Shown one piece after another: positions 49,517 to 58,693 of a stretch of DNA of 64,000 nucleotides. Origin of the DNA: an uncultured Bacteroidota bacterium (GTDB lineage Bacteria > Bacteroidota > Bacteroidia > Chitinophagales > Chitinophagaceae); contig CALEZD010000098.1 in the NCBI GenBank assembly GCA_937928385.1, positions 16,140 to 80,139 on the forward strand, given 5' to 3'. The notes below the pieces were generated by a model, which did no database searches, was not told the origin of the DNA, and was given only the letters and a program-made list of their open reading frames with translations. The stretch's first letter is position 1. Each line of letters starts with the position of its first letter. The position numbers were made by a program, and so were the translations under genes.

Positions 49517-49945
49517 TTATCCTATAGACACTACTTCCAGGTCGAATATCAGGTCCTGGCCGGCCAGCGGGTGGTTGGCATCCAGCACTACTATTTCTTC
49601 CTGTACTTCAGTGATGACAACGGGGAAGTTATTGCCCATATTATCACTCATATTCAGCTGCATACCTACTTCGGGCATCATTTCAGCAGGAAACTCCTGC
49701 CTTGGGTATTGTACTATCATATCTTCCCTGCGCTCACCATAAGCTTCGCCTACAGGTATCTGTACCGTCTTCTTTTCGCCTATCGCCATATTCATCAGCG
49801 CGTCGTCAAAACCCTTTATTACTTGTCCGCTGCCTACTGTAAATTCCAGCGGGTCACGGCCCTCAGAACTATCAAATGTTTCCCCTGTTGTTAATTTTCC
49901 ATGGTAGTGCACCTTTACCGTGTCACCGCTTTTAACTTGTTGCAT
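49517..49945 (-). CDS. SlyD-like FKBP-type peptidyl-prolyl isomerase
   Basis: A 142-residue protein with the SlyD layout: an FKBP domain (VKSGDTVKVHYHGKLTTGE, FDSSEGRDPLEFTVG, IKGFDDALMNMAIGEKKTV, PVGEAYGERREDMI) interrupted by an inserted IF chaperone domain (QEFPAEMMPEVGMQLNMSDN). The region ends FDLEVVSIG, without the His-rich tail of Escherichia coli SlyD, so nickel binding is unlikely. The ATG at 49945 is favoured over one 39 bp upstream that would add a non-conserved head. Its terminator follows the stop. Confidence 0.9.
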   Translation of the reverse strand: MQQVKSGDTVKVHYHGKLTTGETFDSSEGRDPLEFTVGSGQVIKGFDDALMNMAIGEKKTVQIPVGEAYGERREDMIVQYPRQEFPAEMMPEVGMQLNMSDNMGNNFPVVITEVQEEIVVLDANHPLAGQDLIFDLEVVSIG

Positions 49946-50044
49946 GAAATTTGTTTTAAATAAAAAAATGCGATTATGATGCAAGGTACATTATAATCTG
50001 CGAATATCTGTTTCACTGCTTATCTTTAAGCAAATTTTGGCACA

Positions 50045-51253
50045 ATGGCATATAGATTGTTTTTAAAGTGTATGTTATTTTCTCTTCTTTTTGTGGTGAA
50101 TGTACAGGCACAAGAAGATGAAAATCAACAAGTAATATTGACAGGTGCAGAACAGATGGAAAACTACCTGCCCATGCTGGAAGGGAAACGTGTTGCCCTG
50201 CTCATCAACCAGACTTCTGTTGTAGGGCCGCAGAAAGTATTATTGCCCGATACCTTGCTGAAGCGCGGGGTGAATATTGTTAAAATTTTCGCGCCGGAGC
50301 ATGGCTTCAGGGGCAAGGCGGAAGCAGGGGAGAAAGTGAGTGACGAGCAAGACAGTAAAACAGGGTTGCCCATCATATCATTATACGGCAGCACTAAGAA
50401 ACCCACCGAAGAACACCTGGCCGATGTGGATGTATTGATATATGATATACAGGATGTGGGCGTTCGTTTTTACACATATATATCTACCATGCAATATGCC
50501 ATGGAAGCATGTGCCGCCTACGGCAAGCAAATCATGATACTGGACCGCCCTAACCCCAATGGTTTTTATATTGACGGGCCTGTGCTGGATAAATCACTGA
50601 AATCATTTGTAGGAATGCAGCCCGTACCTATAGTATATGGCATGACACCCGGCGAATACGCTAAGATGCTGGTGGGAGAAAAATGGTTTGCCGGCGCTGA
50701 TAAACTGAACATGACTATAATTCCATGTGCGGGTTACGACCATAATACTTTGTACGAGTTGCCCGTCAATCCCTCGCCCAACCTGCGGACTATGGCGGCC
50801 ATATATTTATACCCCTCGCTTTGCCTGTTTGAAGGGACGGATGTGAGCGTGGGGCGCGGCACCAAATATCCTTTCCAGCAGTTTGGACATCCTTCTTTTA
50901 AAGACCATTGCATGTATGGTTTCATGCCCAACATAGCCGACGAAGGTCCTGACCCGCTGCACGCTGCTAAAACATGCTATGGCATCATGCTGGCAACAAC
51001 AACCGAAGAAGCAAAAATAGTGGGCGCAGGTTACGTGAAACTCACCTGGCTGTTGCGTGCCTACAAATGGTACCCCAATAAGGATAAGTTTTTTAATAAC
51101 TTCTTTGAGAAACTGGCGGGAACAAAAGAACTGAGAAAGCAGGTAGAGCAGGGCTGGAGTGAAGAAGATATAAAAGCTACCTGGCAGAAAGACCTGGATG
51201 CGTTTAAGCAGATAAGAAAGAAGTACCTTTTGTATAAGGATTTTGAAAGCTGA
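50045..51253 (+). CDS. Exo-beta-N-acetylmuramidase NamZ (DUF1343)
   Basis: A 402-residue secreted protein with signal peptide (LFLKCMLFSLLFVVNVQAQ). DUF1343 is now known as the GH171 exo-beta-N-acetylmuramidase NamZ, which trims terminal MurNAc from peptidoglycan fragments. Landmarks: ALLINQTSVVG, IFAPEHGFRGKAEAG (with catalytic carboxylates), DIQDVGVRFYTYISTMQ, LDRPNPNGFYIDGPVL and GTDVSVGRGTKYPFQQFG. It precedes the MMPL fusion by 28 bp and may be cotranscribed, although its role in cell-wall recycling is separate. Confidence 0.9.
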   Translation: MAYRLFLKCMLFSLLFVVNVQAQEDENQQVILTGAEQMENYLPMLEGKRVALLINQTSVVGPQKVLLPDTLLKRGVNIVKIFAPEHGFRGKAEAGEKVSDEQDSKTGLPIISLYGSTKKPTEEHLADVDVLIYDIQDVGVRFYTYISTMQYAMEACAAYGKQIMILDRPNPNGFYIDGPVLDKSLKSFVGMQPVPIVYGMTPGEYAKMLVGEKWFAGADKLNMTIIPCAGYDHNTLYELPVNPSPNLRTMAAIYLYPSLCLFEGTDVSVGRGTKYPFQQFGHPSFKDHCMYGFMPNIADEGPDPLHAAKTCYGIMLATTTEEAKIVGAGYVKLTWLLRAYKWYPNKDKFFNNFFEKLAGTKELRKQVEQGWSEEDIKATWQKDLDAFKQIRKKYLLYKDFES

Positions 51254-51281
51254 TTTTTTTAGCGGTACCTGTATATAATAC

Positions 51282-54200
51282 ATGCACATTTTTTTTGTAC
51301 CCCTTTACGATTTTTTCCGCCGGAGAAAGCCTCTTTTCTGGTTGGTATTCCTGTTGAGTTTTGGTTGCTGGATATTCTTCGCAAGCAAGATAGAGTTGAA
51401 GGAGGACATCAGTTCTATGTTGCCCGACAGTAAGGCCCTGCATGCCATGAACGATGCCATCAGCAAAACGCAGGCGGGCGAGCAGGTGATATTCCTGGCA
51501 TCATTTACTGACAGCAGCTACCGCGACAGTGATAGCCTGGTAAGTGCTGCCAATGATTTCACGGCCGGATTTTCAGCGCAGTTTGATGAATATATAGATA
51601 CCATTATACTGCAGCCCGGCAGTGGTATGGAAGAAGCTATAACAGGCATCGTACAGCAAAACCTGCCCCTGTTCCTTACCGAAGGGGATTATGCTAAAAT
51701 CGATATCCTCATTCAAGAGCAACAGATAAGCAAAACCCTCGAAGCGAATAAACGCATCTTGTTATCGCCCGCCAGTGTGTATTATAAAAAGATGGTAGCG
51801 GCTGACCCTATTGGTATATCTGCTATAGTGTGGAATAAACTAAGGGCGCTGCAATTCGATGATAATTACGAGAGCTACGAGGGCTACCTGTTTCACAAAG
51901 AAAGCGGGAAGCTCACCTTCTTCCTCAAACCGGAGTACAAAGCAAGCGAGACAGGGAAGAACAGTAAGTTCTTTGAAGAAGCGGACAAGTTCATTGCCAA
52001 TTGGGAACAGCAACATGCGGGGGTGAACATTACCTACTTCGGCGGCCCGGCAGTAGCGGCGGGCAATGCTACGCAAATGCGCACCGATACGATAGTTACC
52101 CTGTCCGTAACCATAGTGCTGCTGCTGGCGTTAACCTTCTACTTCTTTCGCCGTAAAAGAACGCCCTTATTATTATTAGTGCCTGTGCTGTATGGAGGGG
52201 CTATGGGTGTAGGTATAGTATCGCTGGTGCAGGGGAGTATATCGGTTATAGCATTAGGTGCCGGTGCCATCATCATGGGTATCGCTATTGACTTCTCTAT
52301 ACATTTCCTTTCCCAGGCCAGGAACAATACTAGCATCCGCGACACAGTTAAAGAACTTTCACAACCCCTCACACTCGGGAGTTTTACTACTATTGCCGCT
52401 TTCCTGTCGTTGCGTTTAGTCAGTACCCCCATATTGCAAGACCTTGGCTTATTCGCCGCCGCCAGCCTGTTGGGTGCGGCTTTGTGTACACTCATATTCC
52501 TGCCGCACTTGCCTATCGGACAGGGACAGCCAGAGCAACAGGCAATGCGCAACACCTTCTTTGATAAAGTAGCTCTCTGGAGACCGGAGCGTAATAAATG
52601 GCTGGTGCTGTTCATATTCCTGCTGACACCGGTAATGCTGTATTTCAGCACAGGGGTACAGTTCGACAGCAACCTGATGAACCTGAACTACCTTTCGCCG
52701 GAACTACAGGAGGCCCAGGAGGAGGTAAGCGAGGTAAATACTGTGGCATTGAGTTCTGTTTTCGTGGTAGCGCAGGAAGGGTCGGAAGACAAAGCCCTGC
52801 AACAATTAGAAACGGTAAAGCAGCAGGTAGCAGAACTGGAAAACAAAGGATGGATAAAAGGCACGTCCGACCCCACTATGCTGCTGCCGTCGGTACAGGA
52901 GCAGCAGGAACGGCTGGTACGCTGGCGCAATTATTGGGATGAGGAGCGGACAAGCAGGGTAGTGGCGGATGTAAATGAAGCGGCTACAACTACCGGCTTC
53001 GCTCAAAATGCATTCTCCCGCTTTGACCAGACTTTACAGAACGACTATACCTTATTCGACGAAGAAACTATCCGCACCTTGAAGACATTTTTCCCCGGTG
53101 GATTTTCAACAGACAGCAGTCAGCACTACGCCATCATGGCGCTGAAAGTACCTGCCGAATACAGGGACGAAGTATTTGAAACTTTATCGAAACAGGAAGC
53201 GGTGACTATTACCGACCGCCAGCAAGGCGCTACGCAGTTGGTAACTATACTCAATAACGACTTTACCGATATAGCCGTTTATTCATCACTCATTGTATTC
53301 TTCGCCCTGCTCATCGGCTACGGGCGTATAGAGTTGGCTATAATTGCCTTCCTGCCAATGGCTATTTCCTGGGTTTGGATATTGGGGCTGATGTCTTTAC
53401 TGGGGCTGAAATTCAATATTGTCAACATCATTATCTCATCCCTCATCTTCGGTCTGGGCGATGATTATACCATCTTCACTATGGATGGGCTGGTGGAAAG
53501 GCTTAAAACAGGCAAACAAAAACTCGCATCCGTACGTGCTGCTGTATATGTGTCCGCACTTACGGTGGTAATAGGGTTGGGCGTACTGCTGCTGGCCAAA
53601 CACCCCGCTTTGCGGTCTATTGCTTTCATATCTGTTACTGGGTTGGTGTGTGTATTGTTCATTTCTCAAACCCTGCAACCCTTCCTGTTCAACTGGTTCA
53701 TACAGCACCGCGCAGATAAAAAGTTTCTGCCCTTTACACTGCGTAGCTTCTTTATCTCTGTATTCGCCTTTACCTATTTCTTTACAGGCTCTATGGTGCT
53801 TACCATCCTCGGTGTCATATTCACCAGGCTATGGCCATTTGGCAAAGAAAGGGGCAAGTACCTGTTCCATATTTGCATCAGTGCGCTCACCCGCAGCATG
53901 ATGTATATTATGGTTAATACTAAAAAGAGGATATATAATATCGGCAACGAAGACTACCAGAAGCCATCTGTATATATTGCCAACCACACTTCCTTTTTAG
54001 ATATACTGGTTACGACCATGCTGCACCCAAAGCTGGTATTGCTCACCAATAAATGGGTGTGGCGCTCACCCGTGTTTGGCGCTGTGGTACGCATGGGCGA
54101 ATATTATCCTGTAGCTGATGGTGCGGAAGACAGCATAGAACCTTTAAGAAAGTTCACCAACAGGGGATACTCGGTAGTGGTTTTTCCCGAGGGCACACGC

Positions 54201-55124
54201 AGCTATGACGATAAGGTCAAACGTTTTCACAAAGGGGCTTTTTACATTGCCGAACAATTGCAATTAGACATCGTACCCATCGTATTGCACGGCGTACATT
54301 ATACTATGCAGAAGGGCGACTGGCTGCTAAAAAACGGCACCTGCTCCTTATACATTCATCCGCATATTACCCCCGGCGATACAAGATTCGGGAGCAACTA
54401 TACAGAGCGCGCCAAAAATATTGGCCGCTGGATGCGTAAGGAACTGGCGGATGTGAAAAAGCGGGACGAAACGCCTACCTATTTCAAAGAGCAACTGCTA
54501 AGAAGCTATACCTACAAAGGGCCCGTGCTGGAATGGTACTGTCGCATCAAAACCCGGCTGGAAGGATATTATGAGCAGTTCCATAAGCTGCTGCCACGCG
54601 AGGGCAGGTTTTACGATCTGGGCTGCGGCTATGGCTTCATGACCTATATGTTGCACTGGTCGGCGCCGGGGCGGGTATTTACGGGTATTGATTACGATGA
54701 GGAAAAAATAGAAACAGCCCAAAACAATTTCCTGCGCGATGAGGGTATTAATTTCGAACAGGGCGATTTAACCCAAATAGAACTGCAACCCTGCGACGGT
54801 ATCATCATAGCCGATGTACTGCACTACCTGCTGCCGGAGCAACAGGAAGCTTTTTTGGAAAAAGCTTACGCCGCATTAAACGAGGGTGGGGTACTCATCA
54901 TCCGCGATGGAATATCCGAACTGACCGAACGCATAAAAGGCACTAAACTGACCGAAGTATTCTCCACTAAACTACTGGGCTTCAATAAAACACAGAACCA
55001 ACTCCACTTCATCAGCCGCAAGCTGCTGGATGACTTCTCCACCAAATATAATATGCAGGTAGAAGTACTGGATAATGCTAAGAGGACAGCGAATTTGACT
55101 TTTGTGTTGAGAAAAATTGAGTAA
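51282..55124 (+). CDS. Trifunctional MMPL/RND transporter - PlsC acyltransferase - SAM methyltransferase fusion
   Basis: A 1280-residue membrane protein made of three enzymes in one chain. (1) RND/MMPL exporter, about 1-870: first span near 18-34, a large periplasmic loop, two sets of spans with GIAIDFSIHFLSQA and GLGDDYTIFTMDG. (2) Lysophospholipid acyltransferase, about 880-1070: NHTSFLD with His902 and Asp907, then FPEGTRS at 968-974. (3) Class I SAM methyltransferase, about 1100-1280: YDLGCGYGF with Gly1114-Gly1116. This fusion is annotated in several Bacteroidota and belongs with aryl polyene/flexirubin lipid export and tailoring. It could acylate, methylate and export a polyketide-like or lipid product. 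Neighbours are given separately. Confidence 0.88.
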   Translation: MHIFFVPLYDFFRRRKPLFWLVFLLSFGCWIFFASKIELKEDISSMLPDSKALHAMNDAISKTQAGEQVIFLASFTDSSYRDSDSLVSAANDFTAGFSAQFDEYIDTIILQPGSGMEEAITGIVQQNLPLFLTEGDYAKIDILIQEQQISKTLEANKRILLSPASVYYKKMVAADPIGISAIVWNKLRALQFDDNYESYEGYLFHKESGKLTFFLKPEYKASETGKNSKFFEEADKFIANWEQQHAGVNITYFGGPAVAAGNATQMRTDTIVTLSVTIVLLLALTFYFFRRKRTPLLLLVPVLYGGAMGVGIVSLVQGSISVIALGAGAIIMGIAIDFSIHFLSQARNNTSIRDTVKELSQPLTLGSFTTIAAFLSLRLVSTPILQDLGLFAAASLLGAALCTLIFLPHLPIGQGQPEQQAMRNTFFDKVALWRPERNKWLVLFIFLLTPVMLYFSTGVQFDSNLMNLNYLSPELQEAQEEVSEVNTVALSSVFVVAQEGSEDKALQQLETVKQQVAELENKGWIKGTSDPTMLLPSVQEQQERLVRWRNYWDEERTSRVVADVNEAATTTGFAQNAFSRFDQTLQNDYTLFDEETIRTLKTFFPGGFSTDSSQHYAIMALKVPAEYRDEVFETLSKQEAVTITDRQQGATQLVTILNNDFTDIAVYSSLIVFFALLIGYGRIELAIIAFLPMAISWVWILGLMSLLGLKFNIVNIIISSLIFGLGDDYTIFTMDGLVERLKTGKQKLASVRAAVYVSALTVVIGLGVLLLAKHPALRSIAFISVTGLVCVLFISQTLQPFLFNWFIQHRADKKFLPFTLRSFFISVFAFTYFFTGSMVLTILGVIFTRLWPFGKERGKYLFHICISALTRSMMYIMVNTKKRIYNIGNEDYQKPSVYIANHTSFLDILVTTMLHPKLVLLTNKWVWRSPVFGAVVRMGEYYPVADGAEDSIEPLRKFTNRGYSVVVFPEGTRSYDDKVKRFHKGAFYIAEQLQLDIVPIVLHGVHYTMQKGDWLLKNGTCSLYIHPHITPGDTRFGSNYTERAKNIGRWMRKELADVKKRDETPTYFKEQLLRSYTYKGPVLEWYCRIKTRLEGYYEQFHKLLPREGRFYDLGCGYGFMTYMLHWSAPGRVFTGIDYDEEKIETAQNNFLRDEGINFEQGDLTQIELQPCDGIIIADVLHYLLPEQQEAFLEKAYAALNEGGVLIIRDGISELTERIKGTKLTEVFSTKLLGFNKTQNQLHFISRKLLDDFSTKYNMQVEVLDNAKRTANLTFVLRKIE

Positions 55125-55143
55125 ATTTTAAGCGTCTATCGTT

Positions 55144-55683
55144 ATGAAAAAGATTAAAAGCAGTTTTTCAATTATATGGAAAAGAATGTTTGCTGTCGTT
55201 TTGGTTTTAGCTATTCATTCTTTTATTTATTATTTAGGGATAAAGTTCAATTCCACAGTTTTAGGCTCTGATACCTTTTCTAATATTGACTATAAAAGTT
55301 TCTTAATTCTGTCGGCATTTGTTCTTGGTATATCGTTGTATATTCTAACTTATAGTGAACGATTCTTGATATATTTATCCCTTAGCTTTTTTGCGTGTTT
55401 AATTTTTATAGGTGTTTGGTCTTATCTCTCACCAACGGATTTTTTTGAAGAGTATCTCTTTGAGACTATATATTACTCTACAGGAGTGTTTTCACCTTTT
55501 TCTTTGGGCATAGCAACCTTGTTAGTCAAAACAGTTACCTCTGCGAAGGAATTTGCGTTTGTCTTCTATTCATTATGTGTGGTACAACTATTGCTGTATA
55601 ATGTTACGTTATATTATTTGTTCAAAAAGATACATAAATTTCTAACTGGCGCGAATGTTCCGAAGGGCATTCGTGTCTATTAA
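55144..55683 (+). CDS. Hypothetical membrane protein, AT-rich
   Basis: A 179-residue protein with four or five hydrophobic spans (for example RMFAVVLVLAIHSFIYYLGI and FLIYLSLSFFACLIFIGVW). The coding sequence is visibly AT-richer than both neighbours, and its codon choice (TTT, ATT, TTA) differs, suggesting recent acquisition. I recognise no family. It sits between the fusion gene and the C45 gene, in the same direction, 19 bp after the former and with a palindrome and a separate promoter after it. The palindrome arms CCGGTCT / AGACCGG are at 55690-55704. Confidence 0.6.
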   Translation: MKKIKSSFSIIWKRMFAVVLVLAIHSFIYYLGIKFNSTVLGSDTFSNIDYKSFLILSAFVLGISLYILTYSERFLIYLSLSFFACLIFIGVWSYLSPTDFFEEYLFETIYYSTGVFSPFSLGIATLLVKTVTSAKEFAFVFYSLCVVQLLLYNVTLYYLFKKIHKFLTGANVPKGIRVY

Positions 55684-55689
55684 ATTCAT

Positions 55690-55704
55690 CCGGTCTCAGA
55701 CCGG
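55690..55704. repeat. 15-bp palindrome CCGGTCT-C-AGACCGG
   Basis: Hairpin-forming sequence 7 bp after the stop of the AT-rich membrane gene. No T-tract follows, so it may be a processing or regulatory structure rather than a terminator. Confidence 0.5.
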
Positions 55705-55805
55705 CATTCAAGGCTATTAAGTTGATAACTGCCTATCAGTCTCCGAAACTAAACAGAGAATTACACAACCTTCCTATCCATGGCTCACCACTCACCACTA
55801 AGGAT

Positions 55806-55813
55806 TATCTTTG
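55806..55813 (+). promoter_or_regulatory. -7 box TATCTTTG, start codon at predicted +1 of the C45 acyltransferase gene
   Basis: Consensus TAnnTTTG; the next 5 nt lead to the A of the ATG at 55819. By the rnpB ruler the transcript starts at or one base before that A, so the message would be leaderless. Confidence 0.6.
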
Positions 55814-55818
55814 CACGC

Positions 55819-57489
55819 ATGAAAATTATCAGGAAGATACTAAAGACTACAGCCATAGCCCTGGGTATATTCCTGCTGATATGCCTGGCAATGGGCGTGT
55901 ATATTTACAATGTTTCAGAATTTGAGCCTCCGGTTATTGCAGATAGCTCAGCCTTAAATGTCGAAACTAATCATGTAGATAATAGCCTATATATCATTGA
56001 AAACGATTGGATTAGGAAAAACAAATATGGTCTGTATGAAATGTATGTTTCAGGCAGCCCTTACGAACTGGGTGTAAAGAACGGTAAGCTCTCCCGCCGG
56101 CAGATAATAGACCAGGAGATAGCATTTACAGACCAGATTAAGCAGATGATACCCAGTGATGGCTATCTCAAATTTCTGAAATATATCATAGGTTTCATGA
56201 ACCGCGACCTGCCCGACCATGTAACCGAAGAGTACAAGCAAGAGATTTATGGCATATCCCGCTCCGCTTCCGACAGCTTCAACTGGGTAGGTGACAATTA
56301 CACCCGCCTGATGAACTACCATGCAGCACACGATATAGGCCATGCCCTGCAAAACCTGATGTTGGTAGGTTGCACCTCCTTTGGTGCATGGGGCGATAAG
56401 ACTGCCGACGGCTCTATGCTCATTGGCCGCAATTTCGACTTTTGGGTAGGGGACAAGTTTGCTGAGAATAAGATTGTGGCATTCTACAACCCGGATAAAG
56501 GGCACAAATTCGCCTTTATCACATGGGGTGGCTTTACTGGCGTCGTGTCGGGTATGAATGAAAAAGGCCTGACAGTTACCATCAATGCTGCCCGGTCAGA
56601 CATACCCGGTGGGGCGGCTACACCCGTATCGCTGGTAGCTCGTGAGGTATTGCAATATGCTGCGAATATTGACGAGGCTATTGTAATAGCTAAGAAGCGG
56701 AAGATGTTTGTATCAGAAAGCTTCCTGGTAGGTAGTGCCGCCGATGGCAAAGCTGTGGTGATAGAAAAGACGCCGAAGGAGCTGGATATCTACGACCCTG
56801 CACAGGATAATATCCAATGCACCAACCACTACCAGGGCAAAGCATTTGAACAACAGGAGCTGAACATAGAGCAGAAAGAAAGGAGTGCTTCTGTGTATCG
56901 CTACAAGCGGCTGCAGGAATTGATGGCAGGCAACTACCCGCTGACACCGCAGAAGATGGCAGACATCCTCCGCGACAGGAAGGGTATAGGCAATACAGAC
57001 ATCGGCAATGGCAACGAGAAAGCGGTGAACCAGCTTATTGCACACCATTCAGTCATCTTTCAACCCGATAGCCTGCGCATGTGGGTAAGCACCGGCAACT
57101 GGCAACTGGGCGAATACATCTGTTACGACCTGCGCAAAGTATTTGAATTGCAAGGTTTGAGAAAGGACACCACGATTGTAGAAACAGCCCTCACTATACC
57201 TGCGGATAGCTTTATCTATAGTAGCCAGTATAAGGACTTCCTCACCTTCCGTGCCAATAAAATGGCACTGCTGCATGGCAAGGCAATAGACACAGCAGCC
57301 ACAGTGCGCAGCAATCCTAACTATTACGATGCTTACCGTATAGCCGGCGACTATTGTATGCAGCAGCAATGGTACAATGCGGCCCTGGCATACTACCAAA
57401 CCGCCCTTACCAAAGAGATAGCCACCGTGGACGAAAAGGAAGCGATTGAAGAAAAAATAGCCTTGTGCAAAAAGAATTTAAAGCCATAG
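55819..57489 (+). CDS. C45 family autoproteolytic acyltransferase/hydrolase
   Basis: A 556-residue Ntn-hydrolase. A single N-terminal anchor (about 6-28: LKTTAIALGIFLLICLAMGVYI) puts it at the membrane, facing the periplasm. The nucleophile Cys185 lies in LMLVGCTSFGAWG; self-cleavage between Gly184 and Cys185 is expected to expose it. SMLIGRNFDFWVGDKF and TGVVSGMNEKGLTVTINAAR follow, as in isopenicillin N acyltransferase-like proteins. The last 90 residues look like TPR-type helices (AYYQTALTKEIA). The ATG at 55819 was preferred to 55780 because of the promoter spacing and anchor. Likely an acyl-transfer or hydrolysis step in envelope lipid tailoring. Confidence 0.85.
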   Translation: MKIIRKILKTTAIALGIFLLICLAMGVYIYNVSEFEPPVIADSSALNVETNHVDNSLYIIENDWIRKNKYGLYEMYVSGSPYELGVKNGKLSRRQIIDQEIAFTDQIKQMIPSDGYLKFLKYIIGFMNRDLPDHVTEEYKQEIYGISRSASDSFNWVGDNYTRLMNYHAAHDIGHALQNLMLVGCTSFGAWGDKTADGSMLIGRNFDFWVGDKFAENKIVAFYNPDKGHKFAFITWGGFTGVVSGMNEKGLTVTINAARSDIPGGAATPVSLVAREVLQYAANIDEAIVIAKKRKMFVSESFLVGSAADGKAVVIEKTPKELDIYDPAQDNIQCTNHYQGKAFEQQELNIEQKERSASVYRYKRLQELMAGNYPLTPQKMADILRDRKGIGNTDIGNGNEKAVNQLIAHHSVIFQPDSLRMWVSTGNWQLGEYICYDLRKVFELQGLRKDTTIVETALTIPADSFIYSSQYKDFLTFRANKMALLHGKAIDTAATVRSNPNYYDAYRIAGDYCMQQQWYNAALAYYQTALTKEIATVDEKEAIEEKIALCKKNLKP

Positions 57490-57505
57490 TTTAGCAGCCC
57501 GTTAC

Positions 57506-58693
57506 ATGATGCATACACCCGTTTACGAAGACAGGTTCAGGCAACTTAAAGCCTGTGTGCTGATACCTACATACAACAATGCGGGTACGCTGGCGGCTGT
57601 CCTCAACGATGTGCTAACCTATACACAGCAGGTTATTGTAGTCAACGACGGTTCTACTGATAATACGGCGGAGATTCTTAAAGGCTTTCCGCAGGTGCAT
57701 GTGGTGACACACTCGCCTAACAAGGGCAAAGGCATGGCGCTGCGCAACGGCTTCAAAGAAGCTGTAAGGCTGGGCTACGACCATGCTATCACTCTTGACA
57801 GTGATGGCCAGCACTATGCCAAAGACCTGGTGGAGTTCCTTACCTGGCTGGAGGCGGAACCCAATACCTTACTCATAGGTGCCCGCAACATGGACCAGGA
57901 GAACGTGCCCGGCAAAAGCAGCTTTGGCAATAGGTTTTCCAACTTCTGGTTTTGGGTGAATACAGGCATCCGCCTGCAGGATACACAGTCGGGCTACCGC
58001 TCATACCCTGTAAGCAAGTTGGCCGGCAAGCGGTATTTTACCAGCAAATACGAGTTTGAAATAGAAGTCATAGTCCGTGCTTCGTGGAGTGGGATAGCGG
58101 TGCGGGGAGTACCGGTATCCGTCTATTACCCCAAGCCAGAGGAAAGAGTATCACACTTCCGGCCGCTAAAGGATTTCACCCGTATCAGTATACTCAATAC
58201 GATTCTTGTACTGATATCTGTATTATGGGTAAAGCCACGTGACTTTATCCGCAACCTCTTCAGCCGCGAAGGGCGTAAAATGATTTACCAGGCCATATTC
58301 GCCACACCCGGAGAAACGAACCATACCAAAGCATTGTCGCTCGGTTTTGGGGTGTTTATGGGTATCGTGCCTATATGGGGTTTTCAACTGGCGGTAGGCA
58401 TACCACTGGCTATCCTCTTCAGGATGAACAAAGCTCTGTTTATTGTAGCCGCCAATATCAGCATCCCGCCCATCATGTTTGTCATTATAGCGTTAAGCGT
58501 TGCTACAGGCAAGCTGGCCCTGGGCATGGACGCACTGCTGCCCGATATCCGCAATATCTCGCTGGAAATGGTAAAGCAGGAGGGTGCAGCTTTTTTCCTG
58601 GGCGGCACCATATTGGCTGTCGTTTCAGGGGTGGCCGTTTACCTGTTGTCCTTATTGTTCCTGTCCCTTACTCGAAGAAAGGCCTCGAAATAG
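57506..58693 (+). CDS. Glycosyltransferase family 2 fused to a DUF2062 domain
   Basis: A 395-residue fusion. The N-terminal GT2 domain has VLIPTYNNAGTLAAVLNDVL and VVNDGSTDNTAEIL, then TLDSDGQHYAKDL with the metal-binding DxD-type motif. A C-terminal DUF2062 domain (about 260-390) has three hydrophobic spans: LGFGVFMGIVPIWGFQLAVG and IPPIMFVIIALSVATG. GT2-DUF2062 fusions resemble dolichol-phosphate mannosyl transferase-like enzymes acting on membrane lipids. It starts 16 bp after the C45 gene and is cotranscribed; its stop overlaps the convergent methyltransferase gene by 26 bp. Confidence 0.88.
   Translation: MMHTPVYEDRFRQLKACVLIPTYNNAGTLAAVLNDVLTYTQQVIVVNDGSTDNTAEILKGFPQVHVVTHSPNKGKGMALRNGFKEAVRLGYDHAITLDSDGQHYAKDLVEFLTWLEAEPNTLLIGARNMDQENVPGKSSFGNRFSNFWFWVNTGIRLQDTQSGYRSYPVSKLAGKRYFTSKYEFEIEVIVRASWSGIAVRGVPVSVYYPKPEERVSHFRPLKDFTRISILNTILVLISVLWVKPRDFIRNLFSREGRKMIYQAIFATPGETNHTKALSLGFGVFMGIVPIWGFQLAVGIPLAILFRMNKALFIVAANISIPPIMFVIIALSVATGKLALGMDALLPDIRNISLEMVKQEGAAFFLGGTILAVVSGVAVYLLSLLFLSLTRRKASK

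Noticed and set aside
51282..55124. Sequencing-error fusion of three genes
   Set aside because: All three domains are complete, in one frame over 1280 codons, and this architecture is annotated in other Bacteroidota.
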